A stretch of DNA of 64,000 bases from Cynocephalus volans (GCF_027409185.1 NC_084471.1:5548535-5612534); one strand, 5' to 3'; counted from the stretch's first letter, positions 24,549 through 36,665 are shown. Notes: generated by a model not told the origin, from the letters alone. Made by a program: numbers and translations.

Positions 24549-25084
24549 TTCTCCCCCTTCCAGAGCTTTCTGGGGCAGAAGCCATGTCCAATCCTCCTAA
24601 ATCCGTGTGGAAGCAAAATGCAGCTTTAACACATTACTTTCAGGGCCAGAATGTGAGTGCGAGGTCGGATGTGACTCAAGCCATGTTGTGCTGGCTCTTG
24701 GCATGGCCTCTCCCCACTAGGAGGTGCGTATCATATTCCTTGACACCTAGGCTTGTCTGGTCATGCTCCTGGACACCTTGGGCCAAGTCTTGGGTGCCAG
24801 TGCAGGTCTTGTTACCTCCTGCCCCTGTGCCTCACAGGGATGCTGGCCCGTGGACTTCAGTGCACTTCCCTGCATCTCTAACAGGAGCCCCATGCAGCTG
24901 GGCCCAGCTCCCTCTATTATCAATCAAGCTATGCCACACTGGCATGTGCCTGAGCTGTCAGTTCCCCAAGGCTGAGTTTTTCCCTGGCAGCTCCTCAATT
25001 ATCATACAAAGAGGTCCCTGGAGGATCCACCTTTCTTGCTCTCCAGAGTATCTTCATTACGCCTGAACCCTCCCTGGGCGTTTA
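24549..25084. other. intergenic, unassigned
   Basis: No gene or repeat named. A plus-strand open frame (24545-25066) has no recognisable domain. Confidence 0.4.
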
Positions 25085-25215
25085 GGCAGGCTATGAAACT
25101 CACGCCCCACAGTTCAGTAATTCAGGCACAAATATATGTCACGTGCTGTTCAAGGCTCTGGGAATGGCAGTGAACAATGCAAAGTCCCTGCCCTCACGGA
25201 GCTTACATCCCAGGC
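25085..25215 (-). repeat. L2 LINE 3' end, left part of an L2 split by L1
   Basis: Antisense L2 ('ggaatggcagtgaacaatgc', 'ccctgccctcacggagctta'). It continues after the L1 at 26642, showing the L1 landed in a pre-existing L2. Confidence 0.85.
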
Positions 25216-26252
25216 AAGAAGTGTCATGGAGAGATATGCAGGAGAATGAAACTAGATCCATACCTCTCACCGTATACTAAAATCAACTCAAAATGGATTA
25301 AGGATTTAAATATACACCCTGAGACAATAAAACTTCTTAAAGAAAACATAGGGGAAACACTTCAGGAAATAGGACTGGGCACAGACTTCATGAATACGAC
25401 CCCAAAAGCACGGGCAACCAAAGGAAAAATAAACAAATGGGATTATATCAAACTAAAAAGCTTCTGCACAGCAAAAGAAACAATTAAAAGAGTTAAAAGA
25501 CAACCAACAGAGTGGGAGAAAATATTTGCAAAATATACATCTGACAAAGGATTAATATCCAGAATATATAAGGAACTCAAACAACTTTACAAGAAGAAAA
25601 CAAGCAACCCAATTAAAAAATGGGCAAAAGAGCTAAGTAGGCATTTCTCTAAGGAAGATATCCAAATGGCCAACAGACATATGAAAAAATGCTCAACATC
25701 ACTCAGCATCCGGGAAATGCAAATCAAAACCACATTGAGATACCATCTAACCCCAGTTAGGATGGCTAAAATCCAAAAGACTATGAACGATAAATGCTGG
25801 CGAGGCTGCGGAGAAAAAGGAACTCTCATACATTGTCGGTGGGACTGCAAAATGGTGCAGCCTCTATGGAAAATGGTATGGAGGTTCCTTAAACAATTGC
25901 AAATAGATCTACCATTCGACCCAGCCATCCCACTGTTGGGAATATACCCAGAGGAATGGAAATCATCAAGTCGAAGGTATACCTGTTCCCCAATGTTCAT
26001 CGCAGCACTCTTTACAATAGCCAAGAGTTGGAACCAGCCCAAATGCCCATCATCAGATGAGTGGATACGGAAAATGTGGTACATCTACACAATGGAATAC
26101 TACTCAGCTATAAAAACGAATGAAAAACTGCCATTTGCAACAACATGGATGGACCTTGAGAGAATTATATTAAGTGAAACAAGTCAGGCACAGAAAGAGA
26201 AATACCACATGTTCTCACTTATTGGAGGGAGCTAAAAATTAATATATAAATT

Positions 26253-26284
26253 CACACACACACATACACACACACACACACACA
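26253..26284. repeat. (CA)n microsatellite in L1 3' UTR
   Basis: cacacacacacatacacacacacac-type run, part of the L1 3' UTR. Confidence 0.9.
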
Positions 26285-26483
26285 AACCGGGGGGGGGGAA
26301 GAAGTTATAACAACCACAATTATTTGAAGTTGATACAACAAACAAACAGAAAGGACATTGTTGGGGGGGAGGGGGGAGGGAGAAGGGAGGGAGGTTTTGG
26401 TGATGGGGAGCATTAATCAGCTACAATGTATATCGACAAAATAAAATTAAAAAAAAAAAAAAGAAAAAAATAAATAAATAAAA

Positions 26484-26609
26484 CTGACCCAGAAATGTCA
26501 CAGATGATAACATTAATAACAAAGGACACTAAAACAATTACTATGATTGTATTCTGTGTGTTGGTGTTTGAGGAAAGATTGAACATGTTGAATAAAGACA
26601 AGAAAAATA
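26484..26609 (+). mobile_element. 3'-transduced segment of the young L1
   Basis: Lies between the first A-rich tail (about 26448-26483) and a second pure A-tail (about 26610-26625), inside the target-site duplications. It contains its own 'gttgaataaagac' AATAAA signal about 20 bp before the second tail. The transduced DNA itself resembles an old L1 5'/ORF1 region ('gacccagaaatgtcacagat', 'aggaaagattgaacatg'), which would have lain downstream of the source L1. Confidence 0.8.
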
Positions 26610-26641
26610 CAAAAAAAAAAAAAAAAGAAGTGTCATGGAGA

Positions 26642-27440
26642 AAAGTAAAGCAGGGTCGGAGGAGCGCTGGGGAGGAGGGATGTTGCCGTCTTACGTAGGG
26701 GTCAGGGGAGGGCCTCACTTAGAAGGTAACTTTTGAGCTGTCCCCGTGGAAGTGACAGAGTTGGCCGCGTGGCTCTCCATCTGGAGAAAGAGCATTTGCA
26801 AGTGCAAAGGCCCCGCCAAGGCAGGAATGTGCTTGGCTGCTCAATGAATAGCAAGGAAGAGAGTGTGATTGGAGCACAGTGAGCAACGGGGAGGTCAGTA
26901 GGAGAGGCATCAGCGAGACACACAGCAGGGAGTAAGGTCATGTGGCCTCGCAGGCCACCACAGGGACTCTGGCTTTACCCTGAGTTGGGAGTCATAGGAG
27001 GGTTTGAGCAGAAGGACAGATAGTCTGACTTGCATTTTAACTGGGTCTCTGTGCTTCAGCATTGAGAAAGAACATGGGTGGAAAGGGGCGAAGCGGGGAT
27101 ACCAGGGAGAAGGCTGAGCAGTAGTCCAGGTGGGAGGTAAAGGCTTGGACCAAGGTGATCGCTGTGGGGGTGGTAAAGAAGTGGTCAGATTTGCTACACG
27201 TGTTGAATTTTTGCCACCAGGATTTGTTGATGGATTGGATGTGTGTGTGTGTGTGAGAGAGAAAACCCAATGGTGAATCCAAGCTTTCTGTCCTGAGCAA
27301 TTGGAAAGATGGGGCTGCCATTGACGGAGATGGGGAAGACTTTGGAGGGACAGGTTTGGGGTAGAGGGAAACCAGTTCTGTTTGGACACGTTAATCTGGA
27401 CTAGCTATTAGATATCCAAGTAGAACTACCTAGTAGGTAG
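26642..27440 (-). repeat. L2 LINE, right part of split copy
   Basis: Antisense L2 continuing from 25215. 'aaagtaaagcagggtcgg', 'gtagtccaggtgggaggtaa', 'tggatgtgtgtgtgtgtgtg' and 'ttgacggagatggggaagac' are in L2 order. The (TG)n at 27239-27256 is a small microsatellite. Confidence 0.85.
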
Positions 27441-27559
27441 AAGGATACTGAGCTTGAATTCAGGGCAGGTTGGGCTAGCAAAATATACTGGGGAGTTGCC
27501 ACCTGTCTTCACTACCTGGGGTCTGCTGACCATTACCTTGTGGACACTGTCACAGGTTG
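27441..27559. other. intergenic, unassigned
   Basis: Nothing recognised. Confidence 0.4.
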
Positions 27560-27745
27560 CAGGGACTTTAGAGTCAGAACTGGGATTGATGCCTGGCTTC
27601 ACCTTTAACTGGCTCTGGGACCTTGGGAAAGTTAGTTCGCCTCTCTAAGCCTCAATTCCTCATGTGGGATATGGAACTGGTAATAAGGCCTCCCAGACTT
27701 GGGAAGGCTTTAATAATATATGCTGTGTCAGCATTGTGCTGGGCT
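27560..27745 (+). repeat. MIR SINE
   Basis: Sense MIR: 'ggctctgggaccttgggaaa', 'ctctctaagcctcaattcct' and 'catgtgggatatggaactgg'. Confidence 0.8.
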
Positions 27746-29124
27746 CAACAAGCAGCGGCTGCAAATACTACTAGCGTATTTTGCTGTGCATGTTACCGTG
27801 GCTGCAAGTCCACCGCCCTTTTTGCCTAGGGTTACACTCTGAGCCACAAGACCCTCCCCCTGGGAAGATGGGGCTTGACCTTTGGCTGCCTATGTGAAAA
27901 GATGAGCCTGGCTGAAAAGACTCCCTGGCTGTGAATTTGAGTTAAGAACGAGATTGGGCCACGTGGTGCTGGGCCTCACACCAGATAAGCAAGCCAAGGA
28001 CACTGAGTGATGTTGGGTGAGAGATGTAGTGGTGGCTGTCTGGCTCCTGTTCTCGTTCCCAGCAGGCCCACATGGCTGTGAGTACTGTCCTCAGGCTCTG
28101 CCACGTCCCACTGGACATCCAGTCAACAGAGCCACATTTGTGAGCCCAAGAGCTCCAGTGGGAACCTTTAAGGGTGATTAATTCACAGCCCATCCTGGTG
28201 GAGAGGAGATGGGCCTAGCCACTCCTTTCTTCAATAGGCTTTGGAATGTTCTGTCCATAGTAATTGTGGACGATAGGGCTGCAGTCTCTTCTCTGGCACT
28301 GTTAGCACAAGTATGTTTGGAAAGCTTTCTAGAATGCCTGGTAAAAAGGAAAAGATCCTCTTAATTCCAGGCATTCCATCTGCTCACTTCCCCATCCATG
28401 TCCCCATTCTGGGCTCATTCTAGGGGCTGGCCCTGGGGGCTTTAGATTCATTCTTCAGTTAGAGAAGGAAAAGAAGGAAAGCAGCCCTGCCAGACGCAGA
28501 GGGGACAAAATTGACTTAGCCAGGTCTGGGTGGTGGGGAAGCTACGTTCCAGGGTGGGGAGCATGAACGTGGGGGCGGGTTGGATGAGCTGGTGGGTAGG
28601 GGGAAGAGGAGCAACGCCTCGGCCTTTTCTCGGTGGGAGGCAAGCACAGACGAAGTCCCCACCCCTGTCCCCTGACAACGACCTCCTCCATGTGGCTCAC
28701 AACCTTGCTCTCTCTCGGCTTCCTCCAGCTCCTTTTCATCATTGTCTTAACATCACATGGACACATTACATGTGGTCAATAAGGGAAAACGTATTCAGGA
28801 GACCCTTGCTCCTTCCCCCCTCCCCCGCCCCACCCAAAGCTTCTGCCTGTGACCAGGCTCAGGACTGCTGCTCAGCCACGGAGCATGGGGAGCTGTCACC
28901 TCGTTGCACTGACACTCCAAAGTGGCTGCTGCAGCAGGTCGCAATAACTGGATCCACACCAGCCCCATCTCTCTGCCGAGAGAGACGAGAGAGACCGGAG
29001 GCGTGGTGGAGACAAGATGGCCAGGGGCTCTGCAGAGGCAGGAGCAGGCGAGATAGAAATGCCACCTGCTGGCGGACATCGCTCGGGTAGACGGCAACGT
29101 AGCCCACTCCACAGACAGCTTGTA
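27746..29124. other. intergenic, unassigned
   Basis: No gene or repeat family recognised. Plus-strand open frame 28530-29090 has low-complexity content and no motif. Confidence 0.4.
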
Positions 29125-29710
29125 CCAGGTTTGTTATGGACCCGCCCTCTGCAGCCCTGATTGTGTGTATCTGTTTTCTTTCTGTACATTTCCATCACTC
29201 CAAAAAAGTAGCCTTGTGCCCCTTTGCAGTCAACCCCCATTGCCTTGTCCAGGCAAACCCTGATAGAATATTCTTGCTGATTCTGGAACTTCACATATAT
29301 AGAATTGTATGTTGTGTTCTCTTGGTTCAATGTTTCTGGTTATGGTTTCTGATTCAGCCATTCTGTTGGGTGTATCAGCGGTTTGTTACTTTTAGTTGGC
29401 AAGTGGTATGAACATAACAGCATTCGTTTATCTAATCATCTGTTGATAGACATTTTGGTTGATTCCAGTTTTCGGCTACTGTGAATAAAGATGCCATGAA
29501 CATTTCTGTGACAGTCTTTATGTGGACATATGTTTTCATTTCTCTTGGAATAGCTAGATCGTCAGGTAAGTGAATGATTAACTTTGTAAAAACTGCCTCC
29601 TTCCCACCAATGACGGATTAAAGTTATAGTTGCTCTGCATCTTGGCCATGACTTGGTATGGTCAGTCTGTTTAATCTCAGCCAGTTAGTGGCTGTGTAGT
29701 GATACCTCAT
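29125..29710 (-). repeat. old L1M fragment
   Basis: Antisense L1: 'ggctactgtgaataaagatg', 'tcatttctcttggaatagct' and 'ccattctgttgggtgtatc'. First of two adjacent copies. Confidence 0.8.
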
Positions 29711-30290
29711 GGGCTTTTAAAAAGCTGAGATGTAATTCACATGCCATAATATTCACCTTGTACAAAAAGGTGTATAAAGTGTACAACTCAGTGGTTTTAA
29801 ATATATGCACAAAGTTGTCCAACCATCACTACTAATTTCAGAATTTTCATTACCCCAAAAGGAAACCCTAATACCATTTAGCTGTCAGCCCCTATCTTCC
29901 TGCCCCTGGAAAAACATAATCTGCTTTCTGTTTCTATGGATTTGCCTGTGTTGAATATTTCATATAAACGGAATCATACAATATGTGACCCTTTATGTCT
30001 GGCTTCTTTCACTAAGCGTGTTTTCAAGGTTTATCCATGTTGTAGCATTTATCAGTACCTCATTTGTTTTTATGGTTGAATAATATTCCATTGTATGGAT
30101 ATACCACCTTCTGTTTATCCACTCATTAGTTGAAGGACATTTGGATTATTGCCAGTTTGTGGCTGTTATAATGATGCTCAAAACATTCGTGCACAAGTTT
30201 TTGTGTGGATACATGTTTTCAATTCTCTTGGATATTTACCTAGGAGTGGAATTGCTGGGTCATGTGGTTACTCTGCCCCACAAATTCCCG
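29711..30290 (-). repeat. old L1M 3' region
   Basis: Antisense L1M 3' end: 'agctgagatgtaattcacat', 'aaagtgtacaactcagtggt', 'gaataatattccattgtatg' and 'gtggaattgctgggtcatgt'. Confidence 0.9.
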
Positions 30291-30547
30291 CCACCTCTGA
30301 ACTCAGTGAGACCAGTGTATTCTGCTTAGGGTCCCCTCCCTCTGCCAGGGCACAATGCCTCTAGGGAGAAGTACTGGGTAATTGTGCAACTCACATTGTT
30401 TGTTTTCCTTTTCCCAGAGGTCGCAGTCTTGTGCTGTCCACTGTCCAATGTCTGAAAACAGTTGTTTCATCTACTTTGTCCAGTTTTCTGTTGTTTGTAG
30501 CAGAAGAGGGAATCTAGTACTGGTAATTCTATCATGGCTCGAAGCAG
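30291..30547. other. intergenic, unassigned
   Basis: Short unassigned stretch into which the SINE dimer at 30562 inserted. Confidence 0.4.
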
Positions 30548-30761
30548 AAGACGCTTACTCTCTTTTTTTTTTTAAATTAATTAATTTATTTAAAAGATGA
30601 CCAGCAAGGGGATTTTAGCCCTTGGATTGGTGTTGTCAGCACCATGCTCAGCCGCTGAGCAAACCGGCCATCCTTATATAGGATCCGAACCCGTGGCCTT
30701 GGTGTTATCAACACCACACTCTCCCGAGTGAGCCACAGGCCGGCCCGATGCTTACTCTTTT
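30548..30761 (-). repeat. tRNA-Ile-derived SINE dimer (CYN-like)
   Basis: Minus-strand dimer. Each half carries a tRNA-Ile-like anticodon region (reverse complement of 'gttgtcagcacca' and 'gttatcaacacca') and box B-like segments. The head is 'cacaggccggcccg' at the right and the A/T-rich tail at the left. Imperfect target-site duplications are gacgcttactctcttt (left) and gatgcttactctttt (right). Body 30562-30746. Confidence 0.9.
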
Positions 30762-31104
30762 GAAACAGCGATACCTAAGAACATTACTTCAAGTTCTTCG
30801 GAGATCCAAATCTGGATCGTTGTTTCTACTGATATTTACTCATGTGGCTTGTTTCCTTGTGTGTTTTTTGTTTGTGTGAGCTTGTTTTTGGTTGAATTTA
30901 ATCTGGGAGAACCCTGAGGGGTCTAAATTAGGCCTGCTTTCTTCCAGAGATGATTTGTGTTAGCTTTTGGTAGGTGCCATGGAGGCAAAACTAATCTGAG
31001 AACACTTCAGTTTCATTTTTCTGCTGTTGATTTCTCTCACCTCTTTGAATAAAGTAAAACTCTGGGGCCATATAAAGTGGGCAAAGAGTATTAATTCTCA
31101 AGGA
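30762..31104. other. intergenic, unassigned
   Basis: Nothing recognised before the trinucleotide array. Confidence 0.4.
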
Positions 31105-32165
31105 CCACCATCACCAGCATGACCATCACCATCACCATCACCATCATCACCACCATCACCACCATCACCATCATCACCATCACCGTCATCCCCGTCATCC
31201 CCATCATCCCCATCATCACCATCACCATCATCACCATCACCACCATCACCGTCACCATCATCACCATCACCATTATCATCATCCCCATCATCCCCCTCAC
31301 CATCATCACCATTATCATCATCCCCGTCATCACCGTCACCATCACCACCATCATCACCATCATCATCATCCCCGTCATCACCATCCCCGTCATCACCATC
31401 ATCATCATCTCCATCATCACCATCCCCATCATCCCTGTCATCACCATCATCACCATCATCATCAACCCCATCACCATCATCATCATTCCCACCATCACCA
31501 TCACCATCACCATCACCACCATCACCATCACCACCATCATCATCATCCCCGTCATCACCATCATCATCATCCCCGTCATCACCATCATCATCATCCCCGT
31601 CATCATCATCCCCATCATCCCCATCATCCCCATCACCATCACCACCATCCCCATCACCACCATTACCATCACCATTATCACCATCACCATCACCATCATC
31701 ACCATCACCATCATCATCATCCCCGTCATCACCATCATCATCCCCATCATCACCATCACCATCACCACCATCACCATCACCACCATCACCATCATCACCA
31801 TCATCATCATCCCCATCATCACCATCATCACCATCATCATCCCCATCATCACCATCACCATCACCACCATCACCATCACCGTCATCACCATCACCATCAT
31901 CATCATCACCATCACCACCATCACCACCATCACCATCACCATCATCACCATCATCCCCGTCATCACCATCATCACCATCACCATCCCCATCATCATCATC
32001 CCCGTCATCACCATCATCACCATCATCGCCATCATCATCATCACCATCCCCGTCATCACCATCATGCACATCACCATCACCACCACCACCACCACCACCT
32101 CTATTACCACTATCATCACCGCCATCATCACTGTCATAACCATCACTGTCATCATCCTCATCATT
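31105..32165 (+). repeat. CAT/CAC trinucleotide array, ~1.06 kb
   Basis: Almost pure runs of CAT and CAC, with CCC and CGT interruptions (for example 'catcatccccgtcatcacc'). No stop codon arises in such units, so long artificial frames exist on both strands (Asp/Gly, Met/Val and Ile/Thr repeats). Strong strand asymmetry: the plus strand has almost no G outside CCCGTC. Not a gene. Confidence 0.97.
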
Positions 32166-32849
32166 ATTACTATCCCAGAGCCACACTGAAGACTCATCAG
32201 TTTCCAGCACTCTTATTTCTATCCCCGCTTTCTCTGAGGGTGTAGTCACCTTCCAAGGTCCCAGATTAATGCAGTGGTCTCAGTTTTGATGCTCCCCCTT
32301 TATGAAGGCCTCTCATTTTTTGCCACCAGGGAAGCCCCAGCTTCTATTTCTTGTGACTGCTCTCTGTTGTGGTTTTAGTTCACTGGTTTTTAGTTTGTGA
32401 ATGTGACCGTTCGTAGTTTCATTTGCTCTTTTGAGCTCATCAATGCACATAAAATGCTTGTTACTGTTTATCCAAGGTCTAGTTGAATTGTAGTGAACAG
32501 ACTTTTTAGGATATTCAATCTGCCATATAGGCCATTCTGTTGTAAGAAGTCCCCCACCTCGGTGACTTCACCTGTGAAAAAGACAATAATCCTGACTTCT
32601 GAGGATTGGTGCAAGGAACTGAGATATGTCTAAGGGATGCACTTAGCGTAGTGCTTAGTATAGAAAGAGCATGCGCGCTGTGCCCATCATGACATGGAAG
32701 GTGAGACGGAAGCACTAATTACAATGCAAAGCGCTGTCTGGTCCTTCAGCAGAGAGACGTCGCTAGGGTAGGCCAGGTCCCAGAGCAAGAGCATCACCTC
32801 AGTCTGGGCGTGTGTGTGTCTTGGGCTGGGCCTTTCTAGTGGGGGCAGG
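32166..32849. other. intergenic, unassigned
   Basis: Nothing recognised. Confidence 0.4.
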
Positions 32850-33070
32850 TGGCCTGAGCACTGAAGTAGGAGTAAGTGAGACCTGGGTTTGAATCCTCCC
32901 TCAGCCTGTTGCGGTTCTATGACCTAATGTTGTCCCTTTGAACCTGTCTCCTTATCTGTGAAAGAAGGTAATAAGTAACTGCCTGTTTATCTCACAGGGT
33001 AGTTGCAGGGATGACTCGGTGATGTCATGTCAATGAGATGTCTTTGTTTCCAACACAGCATGGTACATTC
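32850..33070 (+). repeat. MIR SINE
   Basis: Sense MIR: 'agacctgggtttgaatcctc', 'gtctccttatctgtgaaaga' and 'tatctcacagggtagttgca'. Confidence 0.85.
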
Positions 33071-33454
33071 TGGTGAATGCCAGAAGTTATTAAGGGTAGG
33101 ACTTAGGGATAAGAGGGTGCAGACAATGAAATGCAGCTCTAGGGTTATGCCCTCACGTCACTGAATATCTGCTTCTTCAAATTTATTTTGTACAGACTCT
33201 ACACTATGTAACTATGTAGGCTAAAGAAACATGAAATCTGAGCTGTTACTCAACTAGAACAGACTGGAGAGTCCGGGAGTAACATGGATGCTCCAAGAGA
33301 GAGCCTTTACATCATTTAGTAGAGGGCCAGTCCTTTATTTTTGAGTCCTTTCCCACTATTCTGAACATGAGAACTTGAACTCAAAATAAAGAACTATGTG
33401 CAAATGACTTTTTTTTCCTAGTTATTTTATTGCTTCATTTAAAAAAATTAACAG
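33071..33454. other. intergenic, unassigned
   Basis: Nothing recognised. Confidence 0.4.
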
Positions 33455-34080
33455 ACTATTTTTTAGAGCAGTTTTGTTTACAGAAAAACTGAGTGGAAAG
33501 TATACAGTTTTCATATACTCTCTCCCCCCACACACCCAGTTTCTCCTATTATTAACGTCATATTAGAGTGGCACATTTCTTACAATTGATGAACCGACAT
33601 GGACACATCATCACCCAGAGTCCATAGTTTACATTAGGCTCACTCTTGGTGTTGTACATTCTATGGGTTTAGACAAATGTGTAATGACATGGGTCCACAG
33701 TATTACAGAGTAGTTTCACTGCCCTAGAAATCCTGTCTATTCATCCCTCCCCCTCCGAACCCGACAACCACCAATCTTTTCACTGTCCCCATAGTTTTGC
33801 CTTTTCCAGAATGTCATATTATAGAAATCATACAGTATGTAGCCTTTTCAGACTGATTTCTTTCACTTAGCAATATACATTTAAGCCTCCTCCATGTTTT
33901 CTCATAGCTTGACAGCTCTTTTCTTTTTATCACTGAATAATATTGCATTGCATAGATGTACCAGAGTTTGTTTATCCATTCACCTATTGAAGAACACCTT
34001 GGTTGCTTACAAGTTTTGGCAATTATGAATAAAGCTGCTATAGACACCCATGTGCAGGTTTTTGTGTGGATATAAGTCAT
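33455..34080 (-). repeat. old L1M fragment
   Basis: Antisense L1M: 'tagagcagttttgtttacag', 'cagagtccatagtttacatt', 'cactgaataatattgcattg' and 'ttatgaataaagctgctata'. Confidence 0.85.
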
Positions 34081-34194
34081 TTGGGTAAATTCAAATGACC
34101 TTTGAATACTATTATTTTTAACCTTTCTGTGCTGTTTTGTTTTAGATGTGTCTTTTCTAAGCAGCATATAACTGGAATTTTTAAAAACCAGTCT

Positions 34195-34335
34195 TCAGAT
34201 AGCTGATGAAGCAAATATAGCAAAATACTACTTGCAGAATCTAGGTAGTGAGTATATGAGTGTATACTGTACAATTCTTCCAGCTTTTCTGTGTGTTTAA
34301 CATTTTTTATAATAAAATGTTGGGGGGGGGAGTTA
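34195..34335 (+). repeat. L1M 3' end
   Basis: 'gagtgtatactgtacaattc', 'ttccagcttttctgtgtgtt' and terminal 'ttataataaaatgttggggg'. Confidence 0.7.
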
Positions 34336-35599
34336 AAAAACCAAACAAAAGCAATAACCCTCTGGAGCACATGTGACTGCATTTGTAAAATCTTAACAGA
34401 CTGTTCAGAGCAGAGTAGTGGAGAGGGCCCCACACCTGGCCCTGACTCTGCCTTCCAGCTGGGGGTAAATCACATACCCTCTTTTCTCTCGGCATATCCT
34501 GTTTTCTCTCGGCAGGATGGCAGCACAGCGTCCAGCAGTGTCATTGGAGTTGTGAGAACCTGCCCATCACAGGGCCTGGGGCTTGTTCAACAGCTCGGTT
34601 CATCCTCCTGCCTGGAGAACCACGGGGATCACGTTGTGCTGCTGGTCACCAGCAGAGGGCGCACTTAAAGCAAGCACGTTTTCAACCTGGCCTTCCTTTT
34701 GGAATCTTTCTTGACAAATGTTGATGGCTGCAGCAGCCTCCCAGAGTTCTCTCCCTTCTCGCCTGTGCCCATGGACAGTTTCATAACAGAGACATGGGCT
34801 GGGCAGAGATCCGAGATTAAGTTCTTGGAGACCCAGGGGAGACTGAGGCCCAAGCCAAGACATGGGATGAACCAGAAGATTCTCCAAACATCTGGTCCAC
34901 TTCAGGCCTACCATAGGACCCTGGGCCATGCCAGGTGTTCGTGAAATACAGACCTCCGAGGGCACCTGTTCACACCTCCTGCCAAGAGTGATAGCCCCAG
35001 TGGGCAAACTGCCCTCATGACCTCAGGGGTCAAGAACAACCTGGCCTTCCTGGTTTCCTCGGCAACGGGAGCACTGCACACCTGGCGTTGAAGACCAGCA
35101 GCTGTTAGCAGTGGTGGCGATGGTGTGATTCGTAGGAAATGCACTTGTAATGGATAGACATGGCTGTCTCCTACCCTTGCCGGCATAAGTTCAGGTCAGA
35201 GTGGGCCCTGTGGAGATTCTGAGCTGCCTGCAGGTGGCCGCAATGCCTTTGGCATCCCAGGAGGGATCTGAGAGGCAAGGTTAATAGAGAAGGTGCTGAT
35301 AAATTCACCTTCCGGCTCTCCCATCCCTGGCACAACATCACAACCCATAGTTCAGCTGTGGCAGTGCCTCGTCCCCTGGATTATGCCACCAGGTCCCACC
35401 TCCAGTCCCACCCCAGCCTGTGGATGGTGGCATGACCAGGTTAGTTCTGGATTAGAACCCTTTCTCCAGTTTGATCATTTGTTAAATGTTTTGCCTTCCC
35501 ACGGGGATGCACATCCATGTGATCCTGGGTCCAGCAGGAGGCAGTAAGTTTGTCTTCTGAGCCTGCCTCTCCCTCAGCAGCCCCCAGGTGACCTGAGCC
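34336..35599. other. intergenic, unassigned
   Basis: No exon or repeat family recognised. Non-repetitive by eye; several short open frames lack motifs. Confidence 0.4.
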
Positions 35600-35900
35600 C
35601 ACTCTGCTGCTGGAGCCATCTTTCTGCAACACACACATCAGGGCCTGTCTCTGCCTGGCCGACAATTCCTCCAAGGTCCCCTTTGCCTTCAGCATTAAAG
35701 TACAAGGCCTCCCCCATCTGACCCTGCCTGCTTCTCTAGCCTTGGCCACAGGCATCTCTCCTTGCACCCCCAGCCCATGCCTGCCCCCCAGGTCCTCTCC
35801 ACGCTGACCACAGCAGATAATGTCCTTGTCACCTCTCTTCTCTTGCATACCACAGGCCTTTGTTTATGCTGGCTAGCCCCAATTTGTCCACCCAGGGAAA
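35600..35900 (+). repeat. L2 LINE fragment
   Basis: Sense L2: 'ttcagcattaaagtacaagg', 'cccatctgaccctgcctgct' and 'tctctagccttggccacagg'. Confidence 0.75.
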
Positions 35901-36221
35901 CTATCAGTCCTCAGGCTTGGGTTTCCAAGCATGGGAAGAACTAGGGCTGTTTAGATGGAGGGGGGAAGTGAGCTAGAGCTTGCACTGGAGTATGTAGCTC
36001 TAGCTCAGCTAATGACAAAGTGCCACCAAGCGCTGCTGTCACTGGCCCTGTGCAGATGGCCCTTCAAGAAATACATGTGGAGAAAGAAGAGGTGACAGAG
36101 GGGGATCCAGTCATTCCTGGGTCTTGGATCGGGAGACCCCCATTACTGCTAGACATAGTATCCCCTCAGTGTTGAATGCCCTCACTTCCCATCCAGCAAA
36201 TTCCTAGTCACCCTACAAGGC
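35901..36221. other. intergenic, unassigned
   Basis: Nothing recognised. Confidence 0.4.
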
Positions 36222-36665
36222 TGTGGTAGACTGCTAGTTGTGCCCCAATATGTACTCCATTTTTTATATAATTATAGAATGATGGCTGGTTGCATGGTCA
36301 GCCAGCCATGTTTCCCAGCCTCCACCCAACTAGGTGTGGTCACATGACTAAGTCCTGGCCCACAGGATGTGAGCAGAGGTGATATGTACCATTTCCACGC
36401 CACGTCCTTGAAGGGAAGTAGCATGTTGCCACCCCTTCCTTTTCCCCTTTCCCTTCCCTGCTGGCCAGTGTGGCAGGACGTTGGGAGGTGGAGCTGCATC
36501 TGGACCACAGGAAGGGAACTGTGTGTGGGATGCAGGAGGGCAGAGCACAAGCTGGAAGGAGCCTGGGCCCCACCACACTGCTCAGCGGAGCTTCCATACC
36601 AGCTGGGATAGCCACAAGAGCAAGCAGTAAAAACTTCTGCTTTGTCCAAGCCACTGTTGTCTTGA
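36222..36665 (+). mobile_element. MaLR/ERVL-like solo LTR
   Basis: 'ggtgtggtcacatgactaag', 'gatgtgagcagaggtgatat', 'cttgaagggaagtagcatgt' and the end 'gtccaagccactgttgtctt' follow one LTR consensus. A related LTR sits at 41140-41575. Non-coding; exact subfamily not determined. Confidence 0.65.

Larger units (their letters stand above)
25216..26641 (+). mobile_element. young 5'-truncated L1 with target-site duplication
   Basis: Bounded by perfect 17-bp target-site duplications aagaagtgtcatggaga (25216-25232 and 26625-26641). The insert starts inside ORF2 and holds about 334 uninterrupted codons of the ORF2p C-terminus (to the TAA at 26233-26235), including the cysteine cluster 'CWRGCG...HCRWDC' (near 25797-25851). 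The 3' UTR has a (CA)n tract (26253-26284), a G-rich polypurine tract (26364-26400), AATAAA at about 26440 and an A-tail. About 125 bp of other DNA and a second A-tail follow before the right duplication. The uncorrupted frame and perfect duplication argue for a recent insertion. It is a dead-on-arrival copy because it lacks ORF1 and the ORF2 endonuclease and RT parts. Confidence 0.95.

Noticed and set aside
25177-26235. 352-codon open frame as a host gene
   Set aside because: All but the first ~18 codons are L1 ORF2p C-terminus inside target-site duplications; the start lies in an L2.
31091-32249. Three open frames of 356-383 codons on both strands (Asp/Gly-, Met/Val- and Ile/Thr-rich)
   Set aside because: They are translations of a CAT/CAC array in which no unit can form a stop; no splice, promoter or conserved motif evidence.
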